7,507 nt of DNA from VFBF01 sp034440275 (GTDB lineage Bacteria > Pseudomonadota > Alphaproteobacteria > Caulobacterales > Aquidulcibacteraceae). The notes beneath the pieces were generated by a model. It saw nothing but the letters and a program-made list of their open reading frames with translations, did no database searches and was not told the DNA's origin. Location: assembly GCA_034440275.1 (NCBI GenBank), contig JAWXBS010000121.1, positions 1 through 7,507 of the forward strand, given 5' to 3'. Both the position numbers and the translations under genes were made by a program. Positions 1 to 5,820 of this stretch are shown one piece after another; the stretch's first letter is position 1; every line of letters begins with the position of its first letter.

Positions 1-418
1 GCGCGGTGGTCTTCACGGCCGCCGACGGCGTGAGCGCATTCCACAGGGGATCGCGCGACGGCAACGTGATCGTCAGCGCCTGACGCCCGGCGCCGTCGCC
101 TGCGATCCGCGCCGTGATCTGCTTGGTCTGCGCGCCGACCGAGAACGTGGTCGGCGCATCGCCCTGGCGCACGCGCGAGAACGTCCAGTCCGTCACCACC
201 AGATTGCCGTTCGGCGACTGGCACGACAGTTTCACGAGAGGTTGATTGTCGGCGCCCGTCAGCAGGGCGGTCGCGATGCCGGGACCGGCGTCGAACGAGT
301 AGGCCCATACCCCCGAGGAGGACGCAGACGTCGGCGGCGGCGCCACGGTTTCCTTGGGCGTGCCCGCGCAGGCGGCAAGGCCACAGGCTGCGACGGCGGC
401 AAGAAGAATGTGGCGCAT
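1..418 (-). CDS. Putative lipoprotein, C-terminus beyond window (partial)
   Basis: The reading frame is open from an ATG at 418 to the window edge (139 codons, no stop), so the C-terminus is missing. The N-terminus is a lipoprotein signal: MRH, a hydrophobic run, then lipobox LAAC with the lipidated cysteine at residue 17, followed by AGTPKE and a Pro/Ala/Ser-rich linker to about residue 36. This predicts a membrane-anchored periplasmic protein. The rest looks like a small beta-rich domain: VWAYSFD near 37-43, KLSCQSPNG near 63-71 with one cysteine, and DPLWNAL near 123-129. From memory this resembles an uncharacterised periplasmic domain common in alphaproteobacteria; no function is assigned. 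A GGAG site (424-427, minus) lies 5 bases before the ATG and supports this start. It is transcribed in the same direction as the Nudix gene but separated by 109 bases, probably with its own promoter. Confidence 0.75.
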   Translation of the reverse strand, partial: MRHILLAAVAACGLAACAGTPKETVAPPPTSASSSGVWAYSFDAGPGIATALLTGADNQPLVKLSCQSPNGNLVVTDWTFSRVRQGDAPTTFSVGAQTKQITARIAGDGAGRQALTITLPSRDPLWNALTPSAAVKTTA

Positions 419-456
419 GGAAACTCCGGTTTGCGGGGACGTCATGGATGCGCGCC

Positions 457-486
457 GTTCTAGGCGACACCGTGGCGGCGCCGCAA
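457..486 (-). promoter_or_regulatory. Possible promoter of the lipoprotein gene
   Basis: Read on the minus strand, TTGCGG (486 to 481) is followed 18 bases later by TAGAAC (462 to 457). The stretch CCTAGAAC matches the Caulobacter -10 consensus GCTANAWC at seven of eight positions. The -35 match is weak (TTG only). A perfect 10-base palindrome, GCGGCGCCGC (475-484), overlaps the -35 and spacer; in DNA this GC-rich it may be chance. Transcription would start about 30 bases before the ATG, leaving room for the GGAG ribosome site. Inferred from motif matching only. Confidence 0.35.
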
Positions 487-527
487 GGCAGACGAAATTT
501 TCGCAGGGAATACAACGGCTGACCTGC

Positions 528-1145
528 TCAGCGCGCCGTCCAGGTCGGCTGTCCGATGTCGTCGAGTCGGGTCGCGCGACCGTGCAACGCGACCTCGCGG
601 AACTGGTAGAGCCATGCGGCGGTGGGCGCATTGATCCAGCCGTGGCGCGCACGCATCTGCAGGATCGGCGCGCTGCCGTCGGGATGCGGGATGAAGCGCG
701 GCGTATCGGGTAGATCGAGCTGCGCGACCGGCAGGCGCCACGCCTGATGCACTTCCCGCGGATCGGGGGTGAGTTTCAGCTCCGTATCGATGCAAAGGAC
801 CACCGGCGTCACGACGTGCCCGCCTAGCGTGACAAAATCATCCAGCAAACCGAGCACATGCTCCGGCGCAAGCGCGACGCCGAGTTCCTCTTGCGTCTCG
901 CGGAGGGCGGCGGCTGCAGCATCCTCGCCCGGCTCGAAATTGCCGCCCGGCAGCGCGTAGTTGCCGGCATTGCGCCGCATGGTCAGCGCACGGCGGGTGA
1001 GCACGTAGGTCGCACGACCGCGCGCAGGCGAGACGACGATCGCCACCGCCGCGCACCGCCGCCCGTCGAGCGCAATCACGCGCCGTTCGAGCGCGTCGAG
1101 GTTCATCCGCGCCCGCGCTGCAAACGCGGCGATGTCTGCGGCCAT
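528..1145 (-). CDS. Nudix hydrolase, CoA pyrophosphatase-like
   Basis: A 205-residue protein with a perfect Nudix box: G68-x5-E74-x7-R82-E83-T-x-E86-E87-x-G89-V. This is the Mg-binding catalytic helix of enzymes that hydrolyse nucleoside diphosphates linked to another moiety. Just before it, residues 48-68 (VLTRRA, then R57, G61 and LPGG) follow the spacing of the UPF0035/CoA pyrophosphatase signature (NudL, NUDT7/8), with Leu in place of Phe. The box has the standard 13-residue G-to-R spacing, whereas classical CoA pyrophosphatases, as I recall them, have one more, so specificity is uncertain. The ATG at 1145 shares its A with the TGA of the crotonase gene (TGATG), and AAGGG lies 6 bases upstream, so this start is chosen over longer forms running into the crotonase gene. 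The overlap suggests translational coupling and a role in CoA or acyl-CoA turnover. It could also be a Nudix enzyme acting on another substrate. Confidence 0.9.
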   Translation of the reverse strand: MAADIAAFAARARMNLDALERRVIALDGRRCAAVAIVVSPARGRATYVLTRRALTMRRNAGNYALPGGNFEPGEDAAAAALRETQEELGVALAPEHVLGLLDDFVTLGGHVVTPVVLCIDTELKLTPDPREVHQAWRLPVAQLDLPDTPRFIPHPDGSAPILQMRARHGWINAPTAAWLYQFREVALHGRATRLDDIGQPTWTAR

Positions 1146-1942
1146 CACTCGCCCTTGAACACCGGCGCGCGCTTTTCGATGATCGCGTGGACGCCTTCCA
1201 TGTGGTCGGCGGTGTGATGCATGAGCGCCTGGGCTGCGGCGGAAAGTTCGAGAAGCGTGTCGTAGGTCGTGGTCTGGCCCTGGCGCATCAGCGTCTTGGC
1301 GAGGCGCAGCGCTTGCGGCGGCTGCAGCGCGATCCTCTGCGCGAGCGCCATCGCCTCTTCCATCAGCTTGTCGCCCGGCACGGCGCGCGAGACGAGGCCC
1401 CACTCCACCGCCGTCTTCGCGTCGATCACATCGCCTGTGAACAGCAGTTCCGCCGCCCGCGACTGGCCGATGACGCGCGGCAACAGCCACGCGCCGCCGT
1501 CGCCCGGAATGAGGCCGAGCTTGAGGAACGTCACGCCGAACTTCGCGTGCTCGGAAGCGATGCGGATGTCGGCCATGCACGCCACATCGCAGCCGAGCCC
1601 GATTGCCGCGCCATTCACCGCCGCGACGAGGGGCGTCTCCATCGCATAGAGCGCACGCGCGATGCGGTGGATGTTGTTGCGGTAGCGATCGCGGATCACG
1701 TGCGGCGCGCCGGAGAAGACGCCGCCCGTTTCCGCCATCGCCTTGATGTTGCCGCCTGCCGAAAACGCGCGACCGCGCCCCGTGAGGATCGCGCAGCCGA
1801 TGGCGCGGTCGCTTGCGATGTCCGCGCACACCGCTTCGAACGCCGCGCCGTCGCCGTCCTCGCCGAGCGCATTCATCACGTCCGGCCGCTCGATGGTGAT
1901 CGTGACGACGCGGCCGGTTTTCTCAATGGAAAGGAAGGACAT
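1145..1942 (-). CDS. Crotonase/enoyl-CoA hydratase family protein
   Basis: A 265-residue protein of full crotonase length. The oxyanion-hole segment is AFSAGGNIKAM (59-69), and the second conserved block runs from VNGAAIGLGCD (109-119) through KLGLIPGDGG (141-150) to LPRVIG (154-159). WGLVSRAV (181-188) and the C-terminal helices are typical. The family binds acyl-CoA and stabilises an enolate; members hydrate, isomerise, dehalogenate or cleave. The two catalytic glutamates of classical enoyl-CoA hydratase (rat Glu144 and Glu164) align with D119 and F139, so ordinary hydration is doubtful. D148 in GLIPGDGG is one position off the aspartate in PaaG-type isomerases (GLIPDxGG). I therefore call the family but not the reaction. 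Start: ATG at 1942 with GGAG (1949-1952) 6 bases upstream. It lies 58 bases after the exported-protein gene and overlaps the Nudix gene by one base. Confidence 0.92.
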   Translation of the reverse strand: MSFLSIEKTGRVVTITIERPDVMNALGEDGDGAAFEAVCADIASDRAIGCAILTGRGRAFSAGGNIKAMAETGGVFSGAPHVIRDRYRNNIHRIARALYAMETPLVAAVNGAAIGLGCDVACMADIRIASEHAKFGVTFLKLGLIPGDGGAWLLPRVIGQSRAAELLFTGDVIDAKTAVEWGLVSRAVPGDKLMEEAMALAQRIALQPPQALRLAKTLMRQGQTTTYDTLLELSAAAQALMHHTADHMEGVHAIIEKRAPVFKGE

Positions 1943-2000
1943 GAAGGGCTCCGGAAATTCGAGTCCCTACATTGCGCAGCTTGGCGCCGCTGTCACGCCT

Positions 2001-2507
2001 TCAGCCCGGCGGCGGCGCCGCAGGCGGGGACGCAGGCGTGGGAACGAGCGCGGGCGCAGGCGCGGCTTGCGGCTCTACTACGGCCTGCGGCGCATAGACC
2101 GAGGGCGGCGGCGGCGCACTACGGCGCAGGCGATTGTTGATGCCGGCGATCGCGTTGCCGGACCACCGCCCGTAGGCGCCATGGATCGTGCCACGCTTGT
2201 CGTTCTGCAGAAGGCCCTCTGTGCTGATGAGATTGATGGCAAACGCGCGCGTGTCATAGGTGACGGCGATACGCGCGAAATGCTCTTCGCGAACGCGAAT
2301 GGACGCGACCGTGCGACCCGGCGTCTTCCCCTCGATCGTCCAACCTTTGTCGATGAGCCCCCCGTCGACGGCGGCTTCCACGGTCTCGATAGACGCCGGT
2401 GCTGCAAGCGTCGTCTCGATGCGTTTTTCCAGTTCAATGGCGGCGGCGACGCCAGTTCCCGCGACAAGCGCGAACACGGCGAGCGACAGCGCGACCTTCC
2501 TGATCAT
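2001..2507 (-). CDS. Small exported or membrane-anchored protein with proline-rich tail
   Basis: A 168-residue protein of unknown function. Residues 1-24 (MIRK, then a hydrophobic stretch ending in AAA) look like a Sec signal peptide or N-terminal anchor. The lipobox is absent. Residues 38-128 form a small domain: SIETVEAAVDGGLIDKGW (39-56), PGRTVASIRVREEHFARIAVTYD (63-85), then TIHGAYGRWSGNAIAGINNRL (107-127). This pattern (GW..., pG...A.i..r.h.a.V.i.Yd, ...IH..Y.rW...i..I) recurs in small uncharacterised lipoproteins of proteobacteria as I recall them. Residues 131-168 are almost all Pro and Ala, a disordered tail that could span or bind cell wall. The start is supported by GAGGGGG (2514-2520, minus) 6 bases upstream of the ATG. 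It sits 38 bases after ogt and 58 before the crotonase gene, probably in the same transcript; the context gives no clear role. Confidence 0.8.
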   Translation of the reverse strand: MIRKVALSLAVFALVAGTGVAAAIELEKRIETTLAAPASIETVEAAVDGGLIDKGWTIEGKTPGRTVASIRVREEHFARIAVTYDTRAFAINLISTEGLLQNDKRGTIHGAYGRWSGNAIAGINNRLRRSAPPPPSVYAPQAVVEPQAAPAPALVPTPASPPAAPPPG

Positions 2508-2518
2508 GCGGATCCCCC

Positions 2519-2532
2519 TCGGATTTATCCGA
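2519..2532. repeat. Inverted repeat between ogt and the exported-protein gene
   Basis: TCGGAT-TT-ATCCGA is a perfect inverted repeat with 6-base arms. On the minus strand its centre reads GGATAAATCC, containing GATAAA, a possible -10 hexamer (four of six) with no convincing -35. It lies 12 bases before the exported-protein ATG, at the edge of that gene's GAGGGGG ribosome site. It could be an operator or an RNA hairpin partly sequestering the site. It has no T-run, so it is not a standard terminator. Confidence 0.35.
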
Positions 2533-2545
2533 ATGACCTAGCGGA

Positions 2546-3034
2546 TCACCGCCCCGCCGGGAAGAGCGCGCCGCGCTCCAGGTCGAGCAGAAGCTCCTTC
2601 CGCGCCATGCCTCCGCCGAAGCCGGTCAGCGAACCGTTTGCGCCGATCACCCGGTGGCACGGAATGATGATCGGGATCGGGTTGCGACCGTTGGCGGCGC
2701 CCACCGCACGCACTGCCTTGGGCGAACCGATACCGGCGGCTATGGCGCCGTAGCTCACCGTTTCGCCATACGGAATCTTTGTCAGCGCATGCCAGACCCG
2801 CGTCTGGAACGCGGTGCCTTTCGGCGCCAGCGGCACGTCGAAGCTTTTGCGCTTGCCCGCAAAATAGGAGTCGAGCTGCTTGCGCGTCGCGTCGATGATC
2901 TTGTCCGTTCCCAACGGACCGGCCGGCGGGGCGCCATGCTTCTGGCTCTCGAAATAGACACCCGCGAGCGCTGCGCCGTCGGACACCAGCGTCAGCGGCC
3001 CGACCGGGCTTTCATGGACATAGACGGCGTTCAT
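2546..3034 (-). CDS. ogt: Methylated-DNA--[protein]-cysteine S-methyltransferase
   Basis: A 162-residue suicide enzyme that moves the methyl or alkyl group from O6-alkylguanine (and O4-alkylthymine) in DNA to its own cysteine. The active-site motif IPCHRVIGANGSLTGFGGG (124-142) contains PCHR with acceptor C126. The upstream block GTAFQTRVWHALTKIPYGETVSYG (73-96) is the conserved DNA-binding domain with the recognition helix following (IGSPKAVRAVGAANGRNPIPII). Length matches Ogt-type enzymes; the N-terminal domain is present. The ATG at 3034 is preferred over an upstream extension to 3241 because AGGAG (3042-3046, minus) lies 7 bases before it and the protein then begins as family members do. 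The ATG overlaps the alkA TGA by four bases (ATGA), indicating translational coupling. It supplies the O6-methylguanine repair domain that the neighbouring Ada-like fusion lacks. Confidence 0.96.
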   Translation of the reverse strand: MNAVYVHESPVGPLTLVSDGAALAGVYFESQKHGAPPAGPLGTDKIIDATRKQLDSYFAGKRKSFDVPLAPKGTAFQTRVWHALTKIPYGETVSYGAIAAGIGSPKAVRAVGAANGRNPIPIIIPCHRVIGANGSLTGFGGGMARKELLLDLERGALFPAGR

Positions 3035-4482
3035 CGCACTTCTCCTGCATTTTTCTGCGCCATCCCGCGTGCATGTCTGCGCCACAGGCGCGTGGCGGCG
3101 TAGGCGCGCCATGGCCGCCACTTTTCCGCGCGCGCTTCGACGCCGGTCTTCATGTCGAGCGCGCTGCGAATGGCGCTGTCGCCGGCGGGAAAGGCATCGG
3201 GATCGCCGAGACCGCGCAACGCCACATATTCCACCGTCCACGGACCAATGCCGGCGAGCGCCATCAATCCTTCGCGTCCCGCCGCCACCGCGCCGCGCGC
3301 GAGCAGCAATTTTCCCTCCGCCACCGCCGCGCCGAGGCGTTGCAGCGTCTGCGCCCGCGCGAACGGCATGCCGAGACCCGCAATCACGCCCGAGTCCGCC
3401 GCCGCAATGCGCGCCGCATCGGGAAAGAGTTTCGTGAGGCCCGGGACGCCGGTCTCCACGTCGGCGCCGAACATATCGACGATCTTCTGCGTCAGCTTGC
3501 GCGCCGCGATGATCGTCACCTGCTGTCCGAGCACCGCCCGCACGGCGATCTCGAACGGATCAAGCCCGCCCGTCAGCCGCACGCCGGGTTCGAGCGTCAC
3601 ATCGAGTTCATCGCCGAGCGCATTGTCTATCGCGGTCACGTCCGCATCGAGATCGAACGCGCCGCGCACCATCGCCACCAGCGGGCGCAGCGCCGGCGAC
3701 AGGCTGTGCGACAGGGAAAGCGAAACACCCCGCGCGCTAGGCCGGATCGACACGAACCCCGCATGCGCGCCGATCTTCAGCGTGCGCGCATAGCCACCGT
3801 CCAGCGCCTCCACGCCCGCAATCGAACGCGAGGCGAAAAAGTCGAAATGCGAGGTCGGGTCGAACGCGCCGCGCGCGACCAGATCGAGTGTCAGCGTCGG
3901 CTCGCGCGTCGTCACGCGGGCGCGACGGATGCGCGAGGGCGGAAAACCGTAGCGTTCCAGGAACAGCGCATTGAAGCGCCGCACGCTCTGAAAGCCGCTC
4001 GCGAACGCAATCTCTGTCACGGGCAACTGCGTTTCCGTCAGCAGACGCTTGGCGGTGAGCAGGCGGTGCGTCTGCGCAATGTCGATGGGCGCCGCGCCGA
4101 ACACATCGACCGTCACGCGCCGCAGATGGCGCCCGGTGACGCCGAGATCGCGCGCCAGATCATCGAGCCCCTGCTCCTCCAGCGCGCCGGCCTCGATCCG
4201 CGACACGGCCTGCGCGGCGAGCCGCTGCTTCTGGTCGATGGGGGCGGCGCCCGGCGCCTTTTCCGGGCGACAGATGAGGCAGGGGCGGAAGCCCGCCTTC
4301 TCGGCGGCGGCGGCGGAGCGGTGGAAGACGCGGTTGGCGCGCTTGGGCATGCGCGCCGGGCACACACAGCGACAATAGATGCCCGTGGAGGTCACGCAGG
4401 TGTAGAATACGCCGTCGAAGCGGGCGTCGCGGGCCTCGGCGGCGGCGTGCCAGATGGCGTGCTGGTCGGCTTCCTCGATCAT
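3031..4482 (-). CDS. alkA: Ada-type methylphosphotriester sensor / AraC regulator / AlkA glycosylase fusion
   Basis: A 483-residue three-part protein. Residues 10-75 are an Ada N-terminal zinc domain: GIYC37-RCV-C41 and FRPC68-LI-C71 give the four ligands, and C37 matches E. coli Ada Cys38, which accepts methyl from DNA phosphotriesters. Extra cysteines occur at 29 and 39. Residues 86-187 are an AraC-type helix-turn-helix domain (LAAQAVSRIEAG, VTEIAFASGFQSVRRFNALF). Residues 193-470 match AlkA: N-terminal beta domain, then LGQQVT (318-323), helix-hairpin-helix LAGIGPWT (409-416), and catalytic D435 in FPAGD, equivalent to E. coli Asp238; KWRPWRAYA also fits. It should excise 3-methyladenine and similar alkylated bases while activating its own regulon. 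The Ogt domain is absent and encoded by the next gene. The ATG at 4482 is preferred over a TTG at 4542 because the added 20 residues lie outside the Ada domain. No Shine-Dalgarno is visible. Confidence 0.95.
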   Translation of the reverse strand: MIEEADQHAIWHAAAEARDARFDGVFYTCVTSTGIYCRCVCPARMPKRANRVFHRSAAAAEKAGFRPCLICRPEKAPGAAPIDQKQRLAAQAVSRIEAGALEEQGLDDLARDLGVTGRHLRRVTVDVFGAAPIDIAQTHRLLTAKRLLTETQLPVTEIAFASGFQSVRRFNALFLERYGFPPSRIRRARVTTREPTLTLDLVARGAFDPTSHFDFFASRSIAGVEALDGGYARTLKIGAHAGFVSIRPSARGVSLSLSHSLSPALRPLVAMVRGAFDLDADVTAIDNALGDELDVTLEPGVRLTGGLDPFEIAVRAVLGQQVTIIAARKLTQKIVDMFGADVETGVPGLTKLFPDAARIAAADSGVIAGLGMPFARAQTLQRLGAAVAEGKLLLARGAVAAGREGLMALAGIGPWTVEYVALRGLGDPDAFPAGDSAIRSALDMKTGVEARAEKWRPWRAYAATRLWRRHARGMAQKNAGEVR

Positions 4483-4488
4483 GGGGCC

Positions 4489-4517
4489 ATTCTGACGCGA
4501 TCCGGCCGCCCCGTCTC
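4489..4517 (-). promoter_or_regulatory. Possible alkA promoter for a leaderless transcript
   Basis: On the minus strand GAGACG (4517 to 4512) is separated by 17 bases from CAGAAT (4494 to 4489). CAGAAT matches the -10 consensus at four of six positions and GAGACG matches the -35 at three. The -10 ends six bases before the ATG at 4482, which places the transcription start at or next to the start codon. Weak on its own; supported by the absence of a ribosome site and by the same arrangement at 4564-4599 and 5787-5821. Confidence 0.3.
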
Positions 4518-4542
4518 GCCGGAATCGGACATGGCCATCCAA

Positions 4543-4557
4543 CGCCCTTCGAGGGCG
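4543..4557. repeat. Short hairpin-forming inverted repeat in the divergent alkA/folB region
   Basis: CGCCCT-TCG-AGGGCG has perfect 6-base arms and a 3-base loop. It sits between the two divergent starts, upstream of both inferred promoters, in the 116-base gap (4483-4598). No T-run follows on either strand, so it is not a standard terminator. It could be an operator serving one or both genes, or chance in GC-rich DNA. Confidence 0.3.
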
Positions 4558-4563
4558 CTCCCC

Positions 4564-4592
4564 ATGACGGCGCGGCCCGTATGCGCTACGAT
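4564..4592 (+). promoter_or_regulatory. Possible folB promoter for a leaderless transcript
   Basis: ATGACG (4564-4569, four of six to TTGACA and containing TGACG) is followed after 17 bases by TACGAT (4587-4592, four of six to TATAAT), within GCTACGATC, which resembles the Caulobacter GCTANAWC element with one extra base. The -10 ends six bases before the ATG at 4599, so transcription would start at the start codon. This arrangement would rule out the alternative ATG at 4581, which lies inside the promoter. Confidence 0.4.
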
Positions 4593-4598
4593 CGCGCC

Positions 4599-5012
4599 AT
4601 GGCCGACACCCAGACCATCGCCCTTTCCGACGTGCCCGTCGCGCTCATGCTCGGCGTGCCCGACACCGAGCGCGCGGCGCTGCAGGAGATCTTCGTCTCC
4701 GTCGCGCTGACGCTGGAGGCGCCGACCGCGCCGCAGCGCGATGAGCTTTCGGCGACCATCGACTACGACCGCATCATCCGCTTCCTGCAGGTCGACCTCG
4801 CCGCCGACGGCGCCATCCAGCTCATCGAGACCGTCGCCGACCGTATCGGGGCCTTCCTGTTCGATCTCTCCGCGCGCGTGGAGTCTGTTTCAGTGACGGT
4901 GAAGAAGCCCTCCGTGCTTGCAGCGCCCGCCATGGTGTCGGTCAGCCTCACGCGACACGCCGATCCCGCGCGCCGGCGTCAGGGACTGAGCATCGCAGAG
5001 GGCGGACGATGA
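4599..5012 (+). CDS. folB: Dihydroneopterin aldolase family protein (FolB/FolX-like)
   Basis: A 137-residue protein of the FolB fold, which normally forms ring-shaped oligomers and converts 7,8-dihydroneopterin to 6-hydroxymethyl-7,8-dihydropterin in folate synthesis. Family positions are present: GV(19-20) with E24 of the GVxDxE...Q segment, Y56 in TIDYDRII, E77 in QLIETVADRI (pterin anchor), and K103 in VKKPS matching the catalytic lysine of FolB (KP motif). E. coli FolX has DKLH at this place, so FolB-like chemistry is favoured. However, the next gene is a pteridine reductase-like SDR, and folX/folM pairs make tetrahydromonapterin in some bacteria, so epimerase or pterin-side-chain activity is possible. 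The ATG at 4599 is chosen over 4581 because the six extra residues fall outside the family. No Shine-Dalgarno is visible for either. The ATGA overlap with the SDR indicates coupling. Confidence 0.88.
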   Translation: MADTQTIALSDVPVALMLGVPDTERAALQEIFVSVALTLEAPTAPQRDELSATIDYDRIIRFLQVDLAADGAIQLIETVADRIGAFLFDLSARVESVSVTVKKPSVLAAPAMVSVSLTRHADPARRRQGLSIAEGGR

Positions 5013-5764
5013 CCGGCAAGCGCCCGTGGGTGCTGGTGACGGGCGGCGCGAAACGGCTGGGACGCGTCGTGGCGATGAAGGCGGCAGCGCAAGGCTGGAA
5101 CGTGGCGATCCATTACGCTTCTTCCGCAAAGGACGCCGAAACCACCGCCACTGAAGTCCGCGCGCTCGGCGGCAATGCCGTCCTGGTCAGCGCCGATCTC
5201 ATGCACCAAGCAGACTCACTCATCGGCGAGGCAGCGGCGCTGGCGGGCGCGCCGCTCACAGCGCTCGTCAACTGCGCTGCCATTTTCGATCACGATGTGG
5301 CCGAGACGTTCACGCCGGAACTCGCCGCGCGCCACATGCGCGTGAACACTTACGCGCCGGTGACATTGGCGAACGCGCTCGCGGCGCAACTGCCCGCAGA
5401 CGCATCAGGCGCGGTCGTCAACTTCCTCGACTACAAACTTGCGCAACCCTATCCGGACCACTTCTCCTACACGCTGTCGAAGTATGCGCTCGCCGGGGCG
5501 ACCGAACTGCTGGCGCGGGCGCTGGCGCCGCGCGTGCGCGTGAATGCGGTGGCGCCTGCCTACGTGTTGCCGTCGCCCGGCCAGTCCGACGCCGACTTCC
5601 AGCGCCTGCACGCCGACACGCCGCTCGAACGCGGCGCGTCGCCGGAGGATGCGGCGGCGGCGGCGCTCTACCTGCTCGAAGCGCCCGCGGTGACGGGACA
5701 GACCATTTATGTGGATGCGGGCCTGCGCTTCCGCTCGCGCGACAAGGACTTCGCCTTCTCCTAA
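5009..5764 (+). CDS. SDR oxidoreductase, PTR1-like pteridine reductase
   Basis: A 251-residue short-chain dehydrogenase/reductase, full family length. The nucleotide-binding turn is VTGGAKRLGR (10-19), the TGxxKRLG form of pteridine reductases rather than TGxxxGIG, followed by IHYASS (34-39), which resembles the NADPH-binding HYHRS of Leishmania PTR1. The usual NNAG is NCAA (88-91). In the active site the common SDR serine is D141 (NFLD), with Y154 and K158 (YTLSK). The 13-residue gap from D141 to Y154 equals that of PTR1 D181 to Y194, where the aspartate donates a proton in pterin reduction. Predicted role: NADPH-dependent reduction of dihydro- or oxidised pterins, FolM-like. The ATG is in a four-base overlap with folB, with AGAGGG (4997-5002) 6 bases upstream. 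Substrate is inferred from these residues and from folB next to it. Confidence 0.88.
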   Translation: MTGKRPWVLVTGGAKRLGRVVAMKAAAQGWNVAIHYASSAKDAETTATEVRALGGNAVLVSADLMHQADSLIGEAAALAGAPLTALVNCAAIFDHDVAETFTPELAARHMRVNTYAPVTLANALAAQLPADASGAVVNFLDYKLAQPYPDHFSYTLSKYALAGATELLARALAPRVRVNAVAPAYVLPSPGQSDADFQRLHADTPLERGASPEDAAAAALYLLEAPAVTGQTIYVDAGLRFRSRDKDFAFS

Positions 5765-5782
5765 AAGCTTCCACGGGATTTT

Positions 5783-5797
5783 GTTCTTGTTTTGTTC
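5783..5797 (+). promoter_or_regulatory. LexA (SOS) box
   Basis: GTTC-TTGTTTT-GTTC matches exactly the direct-repeat LexA operator of alphaproteobacteria, GTTC-N7-GTTC. It lies 23 bases before the radical SAM start codon and overlaps the inferred -35 element (5787-5792), an ideal place for repression. It is the only exact copy I found, by eye, on either strand of this window. LexA binding is inferred from the motif; the prediction is derepression after RecA-stimulated LexA cleavage. Confidence 0.8.
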
Positions 5798-5814
5798 ATG
5801 ACGCGCGATATCCT
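5787..5814 (+). promoter_or_regulatory. Inferred promoter of the radical SAM gene, overlapped by the LexA box
   Basis: TTGTTT (5787-5792) and TATCCT (5809-5814) are 16 bases apart; matches are three and four of six. The -10 ends six bases before the ATG at 5821, placing the transcription start at the codon. No purine-rich ribosome site occurs in the 20 bases before the ATG. The 56-base gap after the SDR stop, the operator and this element together suggest a separate transcription unit rather than continuation of the folB operon. Confidence 0.45.
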
Positions 5815-5820
5815 GCGGTC

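Noticed and set aside
493..503. CGAAA-T-TTTCG inverted repeat between the Nudix and lipoprotein genes
   Set aside because: Perfect but only five-base arms with a one-base centre; no associated motif and no terminator character.
1524..1539. Two GAAC copies near each other (minus-strand GTTC pair) inside the crotonase gene, considered as a second LexA site
   Set aside because: The spacing is eight, not seven, and it lies well inside a coding region.
1146..1829. Upstream extension of the Nudix open frame through the crotonase gene
   Set aside because: The added part is an out-of-frame, Arg-rich shadow; the ATG at 1145 has a ribosome site and the usual stop/start overlap.
1976..2000. CAGC...GCTG hairpin after the exported-protein stop
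   Set aside because: A four-base stem with an 8-base loop and no T-run; common by chance in this composition.
1187..2753. Plus-strand open frames opposite the crotonase, exported-protein and ogt genes
   Set aside because: Low-complexity Arg-rich translations with no motif; the opposite strand carries well-supported genes.
4483..4542. TTG start giving 20 more residues on the Ada-AlkA protein
   Set aside because: The extra residues resemble no family N-terminus and span the likely promoter.
3073..4710. Long plus-strand open frame (545 codons) opposite alkA and ogt
   Set aside because: It is Arg/His/Ala-rich with no recognisable domain, and lies antisense to a gene with strong Ada/AraC/AlkA motifs; long shadow frames are expected in GC-rich coding DNA.
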